Positions 62,168 through 64,000 of a stretch of 64,000 nt of DNA are shown here, piece by piece; positions within the stretch are counted from its first letter, which is position 1; every line of letters starts with the position of its first letter. The DNA comes from Lysinibacillus xylanilyticus (GTDB lineage: Bacteria > Bacillota > Bacilli > Bacillales_A > Planococcaceae): positions 248,001-312,000 of the forward strand of contig NZ_LFXJ01000008.1 of assembly GCF_001183605.1 (NCBI RefSeq), written 5' to 3'. The translations under genes were made by a program, and so were the position numbers. Below the pieces are notes generated by a model, which was given only the letters and a program-made list of their open reading frames with translations, ran no database searches and had not been told where the DNA came from.

Positions 62168-62202
62168 GAGATTTGTCAATTAGAACGTGAGAGGTGTTAT
62201 TC

Positions 62203-63567
62203 ATGCATACCATCGTAGTAGGCTTGAATTATAAAACGGCGCCAGTTGAGATTCGTGAAAAGTTATCATTCATAGAGAGTGAACTACCACAGGCAATGGA
62301 AGCGCTGCAAAAGCAAAAAAGTATATTAGAAAACGTTATTGTTTCGACATGTAACCGTACAGAAATATATGCAGTAGTTGATCAATTGCATACAGGACGT
62401 CATTTTGTGAAACAATTTTTAGCAAATTGGTTCGACCTGCCTGCGGAGACATTTTCTTCGTATTTAACAATTCGTGAAGAAGATGAGGCAATCGAACATT
62501 TATTCAAAGTAACAGCTGGAATTGATTCGATGGTACTTGGCGAAACTCAAATTTTAGGACAAGTACGAAAAAGCTTCTTAAATGGACAAGAGATTGGAAC
62601 AACAGGAACGGTATACAATCAGCTATTTAAACAAGCGGTGACATTTGCGAAGCGTGCACATAATGAAACGGCTATCGGTGAGAACGCAGTATCTGTTTCT
62701 TATGCAGCAGTTGAATTAGCGAAGAAAATATTCGGATCTTTACAACGTAAACATGTAGCAATTTTAGGTGCAGGAAAAATGGGGGAACTTGCTATTGAGA
62801 ACCTTTACGGTAGCGGTGTAGGAAAAGTAACCGTAATTAATCGTACGTTCGAAAAAGCAGAAAGTTTAGCAGCTAAATTTGACGGTGAAGCAAAATCTAT
62901 GAAGGAACTTCAATGTTCGTTATTAGAAGCGGATATTTTAATTACGTCTACAGGTGCAACAGATTATGTTATTGACTATGAATTGATGCAATTTGTTGAA
63001 CGTTTGCGTAAAGGTAAACCATTATTTATGGTAGATATTGCAGTACCACGTGATATTGATCCGAGGGTTGGAGATTTACCAAATGTTTTCTTATATGATA
63101 TAGATGATTTACAAGGCATCGTCGAAGCAAACTTAGCTGAACGTGAACGTGCTGCAGCTGATATTTCTACAATGATTGGCAAAGAGGTTGTGCAATTTAA
63201 AGATTGGGTTGCGACTCTTGGCGTTGTCCCTGTCATTTCGGCTTTACGTAAAAAAGCGAATCATATTCAAGAAGAGACAATGATTAGTATCGAAAATAAA
63301 ATGCCGGATTTAACGGATCGAGAACGTAAAATTTTAAGTAAGCATACAAAGTCTATTATTAATCAATTGTTAAAAGAACCAATTTTACAAGCTAAGGAAA
63401 TGGCAAATTCACCAAAAGCAAATGAACAGTTACGTTTATTCCAACAAATTTTCGGTATTGAGGATGCTGTGGAAGCTGAAGTTACTGCGATGACAGAACA
63501 AGAGCTTGAACGCAAAGAGCGCTTACAGTCGTCACAATCTTCCACTGAACCAAAGTATTCTTTCTAA
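62203..63567 (+). CDS. hemA: glutamyl-tRNA reductase HemA
   Basis: 454 residues. It makes glutamate-1-semialdehyde from glutamyl-tRNA, the first committed step of heme synthesis. The catalytic-cysteine region is [13 protein letters not shown]; the signature after it is [20 protein letters not shown] sequence, split here as [16 protein letters not shown]; the NADPH domain has GAGKMGELA; the C-terminal dimerisation helices follow. ATG 62203 has GAGAGGTG about 7 bases upstream. It ends the window's conserved cluster; the usual hemX does not follow within 433 bp, which is repeat DNA. Confidence 0.97.
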   Translation: MHTIVVGLNYKTAPVEIREKLSFIESELPQAMEALQKQKSILENVIVSTCNRTEIYAVVDQLHTGRHFVKQFLANWFDLPAETFSSYLTIREEDEAIEHLFKVTAGIDSMVLGETQILGQVRKSFLNGQEIGTTGTVYNQLFKQAVTFAKRAHNETAIGENAVSVSYAAVELAKKIFGSLQRKHVAILGAGKMGELAIENLYGSGVGKVTVINRTFEKAESLAAKFDGEAKSMKELQCSLLEADILITSTGATDYVIDYELMQFVERLRKGKPLFMVDIAVPRDIDPRVGDLPNVFLYDIDDLQGIVEANLAERERAAADISTMIGKEVVQFKDWVATLGVVPVISALRKKANHIQEETMISIENKMPDLTDRERKILSKHTKSIINQLLKEPILQAKEMANSPKANEQLRLFQQIFGIEDAVEAEVTAMTEQELERKERLQSSQSSTEPKYSF

Positions 63568-63574
63568 CTTCATT

Positions 63575-63710
63575 CAGCAGAACTCTTTTGTAGCGAAAGC
63601 AAAGCGTCAGCTACAGAAGTCTCCCACTTCTATAGGTGGTGAGATGAATGCAGGTTAAAGTTACTTTTCAGCGGGTGTTCAAACATCCGCTGACATAGAG
63701 GAACTCAGTC
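63575..63710 (+). repeat. interspersed element directly after hemA
   Basis: CTTCATTCAGCAGAACTC, TTTTGTAGCGAAAGC, GCTACAGAAGTCTCCCACT, TTTCAGCGGGTGTTC, CATCCGCTGA: same module order as 47555 and 54935. It begins 8 bases after the hemA stop. Confidence 0.7.
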
Positions 63711-64000
63711 TAAAAACGCCACGTCCTGTGGCAATTTATCGGTGCGAAAGCGAAGCGACAGCAACAACACCACACGACTGAGTGACCAATATCTTGTTGG
63801 CCCCAAGCCTCCGGCGGATGTCACAGAATCGGAAAGGAGCTCTTAGAGGATGTTAGCCTAAAATCATCGCATCCATGCGATAACGGCTAACTGACCTGCA
63901 TCGGTAAAAACGCCACGTCCTGTGGCAATTTATCTGTGCGAAAGCGAAGCGACAGCAACAACAACACACGACTGAGTGACCAATATCTTGTTGGCCCAAA
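63711..64000 (+). repeat. two direct ~92-bp repeats with GCGAAAGCGAAGCG cores
   Basis: AAAAACGCCACGTCCTGTGG ... CAATATCTTGTTGGCCC occurs at 63711-63803 and again at 63905-63998 with few differences. Each contains one GCGAAAGCGAAGCGACAGC core. Between them lies ATCGCATCCATGCGAT (hairpin) and GTTAGCC ... GGCTAAC (a larger stem). The array probably continues past the window end. Confidence 0.8.

Overview
The window looks like a low-GC Bacillales chromosome. The closest match I recognise is Lysinibacillus or a near relative. Reasons: the conserved ysoA-tig-clpX-lonA-engB-hemA gene order, strong AGGAGG ribosome sites with many TTG and GTG starts, an aa3-type quinol oxidase operon, S-layer-homology surface proteins, and a very high load of short interspersed repeats with a GCGAAAGCGAAGCG core. 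The genus is an inference. No rRNA or tRNA gene, CRISPR array or prophage was seen.

Bases 1-16700 form a molybdenum/formate region. A formate dehydrogenase operon (fdhF, a DUF1641 gene, an Mrp-type ATPase) reads leftward. A DUF2294 gene, fdhD and moaA read rightward from a divergent control region. moaB-mobA-moaC reads leftward, and moeB, moeA-mobB-moaE-moaD read rightward. Molybdate uptake genes modA-modB follow, and then a YvgK-type regulator with a helix-turn-helix and a binding-protein-like domain. Together they take up molybdate, build molybdopterin and its guanine-dinucleotide form, and mature one formate dehydrogenase. No modC ATPase gene is present. moaA has no ATG, GTG or TTG start that keeps its first iron-sulphur motif. 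The fdh and modA control regions share the 12-mer GTCTTGTTATAA, and modA also carries a 30-bp perfect palindrome.

Bases 16700-31500 are accessory. They hold a cold-shock gene with a long structured leader, a frameshifted NUDIX gene, a secreted erythromycin-esterase-like protein, a complete IS110-family element with a likely bridge-RNA region plus a relic of a second copy, a lipoprotein protease and a VanZ-like protein between two copies of a ~85-bp repeat, a MATE exporter, and assorted small enzymes. Bases 31600-35850 hold a LuxR-type regulator divergent from a Baeyer-Villiger monooxygenase, a short-chain dehydrogenase and an HSL-type esterase, which reads as a ketone or alcohol catabolic cassette.

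Bases 37500-41320 are qoxDCBA on the minus strand. Bases 42163-52762 contain a DUF2785 gene, a striking array of 16 repeats of 35 bp, and ysoA, tig, clpX, lonA and engB. No lonB lies between clpX and lonA. Bases 52883-61400 hold a tiny YjfB-like gene, three secreted surface proteins (one with three SLH domains, one with SLH-like and von Willebrand A domains), a metallo-beta-lactamase-fold hydrolase and a small exported protein. hemA closes the window and is followed by repeat modules.

The repeats are the least explained structure here. At least four families recur: (1) a MITE-like element with GTTGATT...CTGGGCG inverted ends and internal tandem repeats of 35, 37 or 39 bp; (2) an element with CTTCATTCAGCAG inverted ends, often placed just after stop codons; (3) a 50-60 bp hairpin after the stop codons of three minus-strand genes; (4) longer two-copy repeats at 21.8/24.1 kb and 63.7/63.9 kb.
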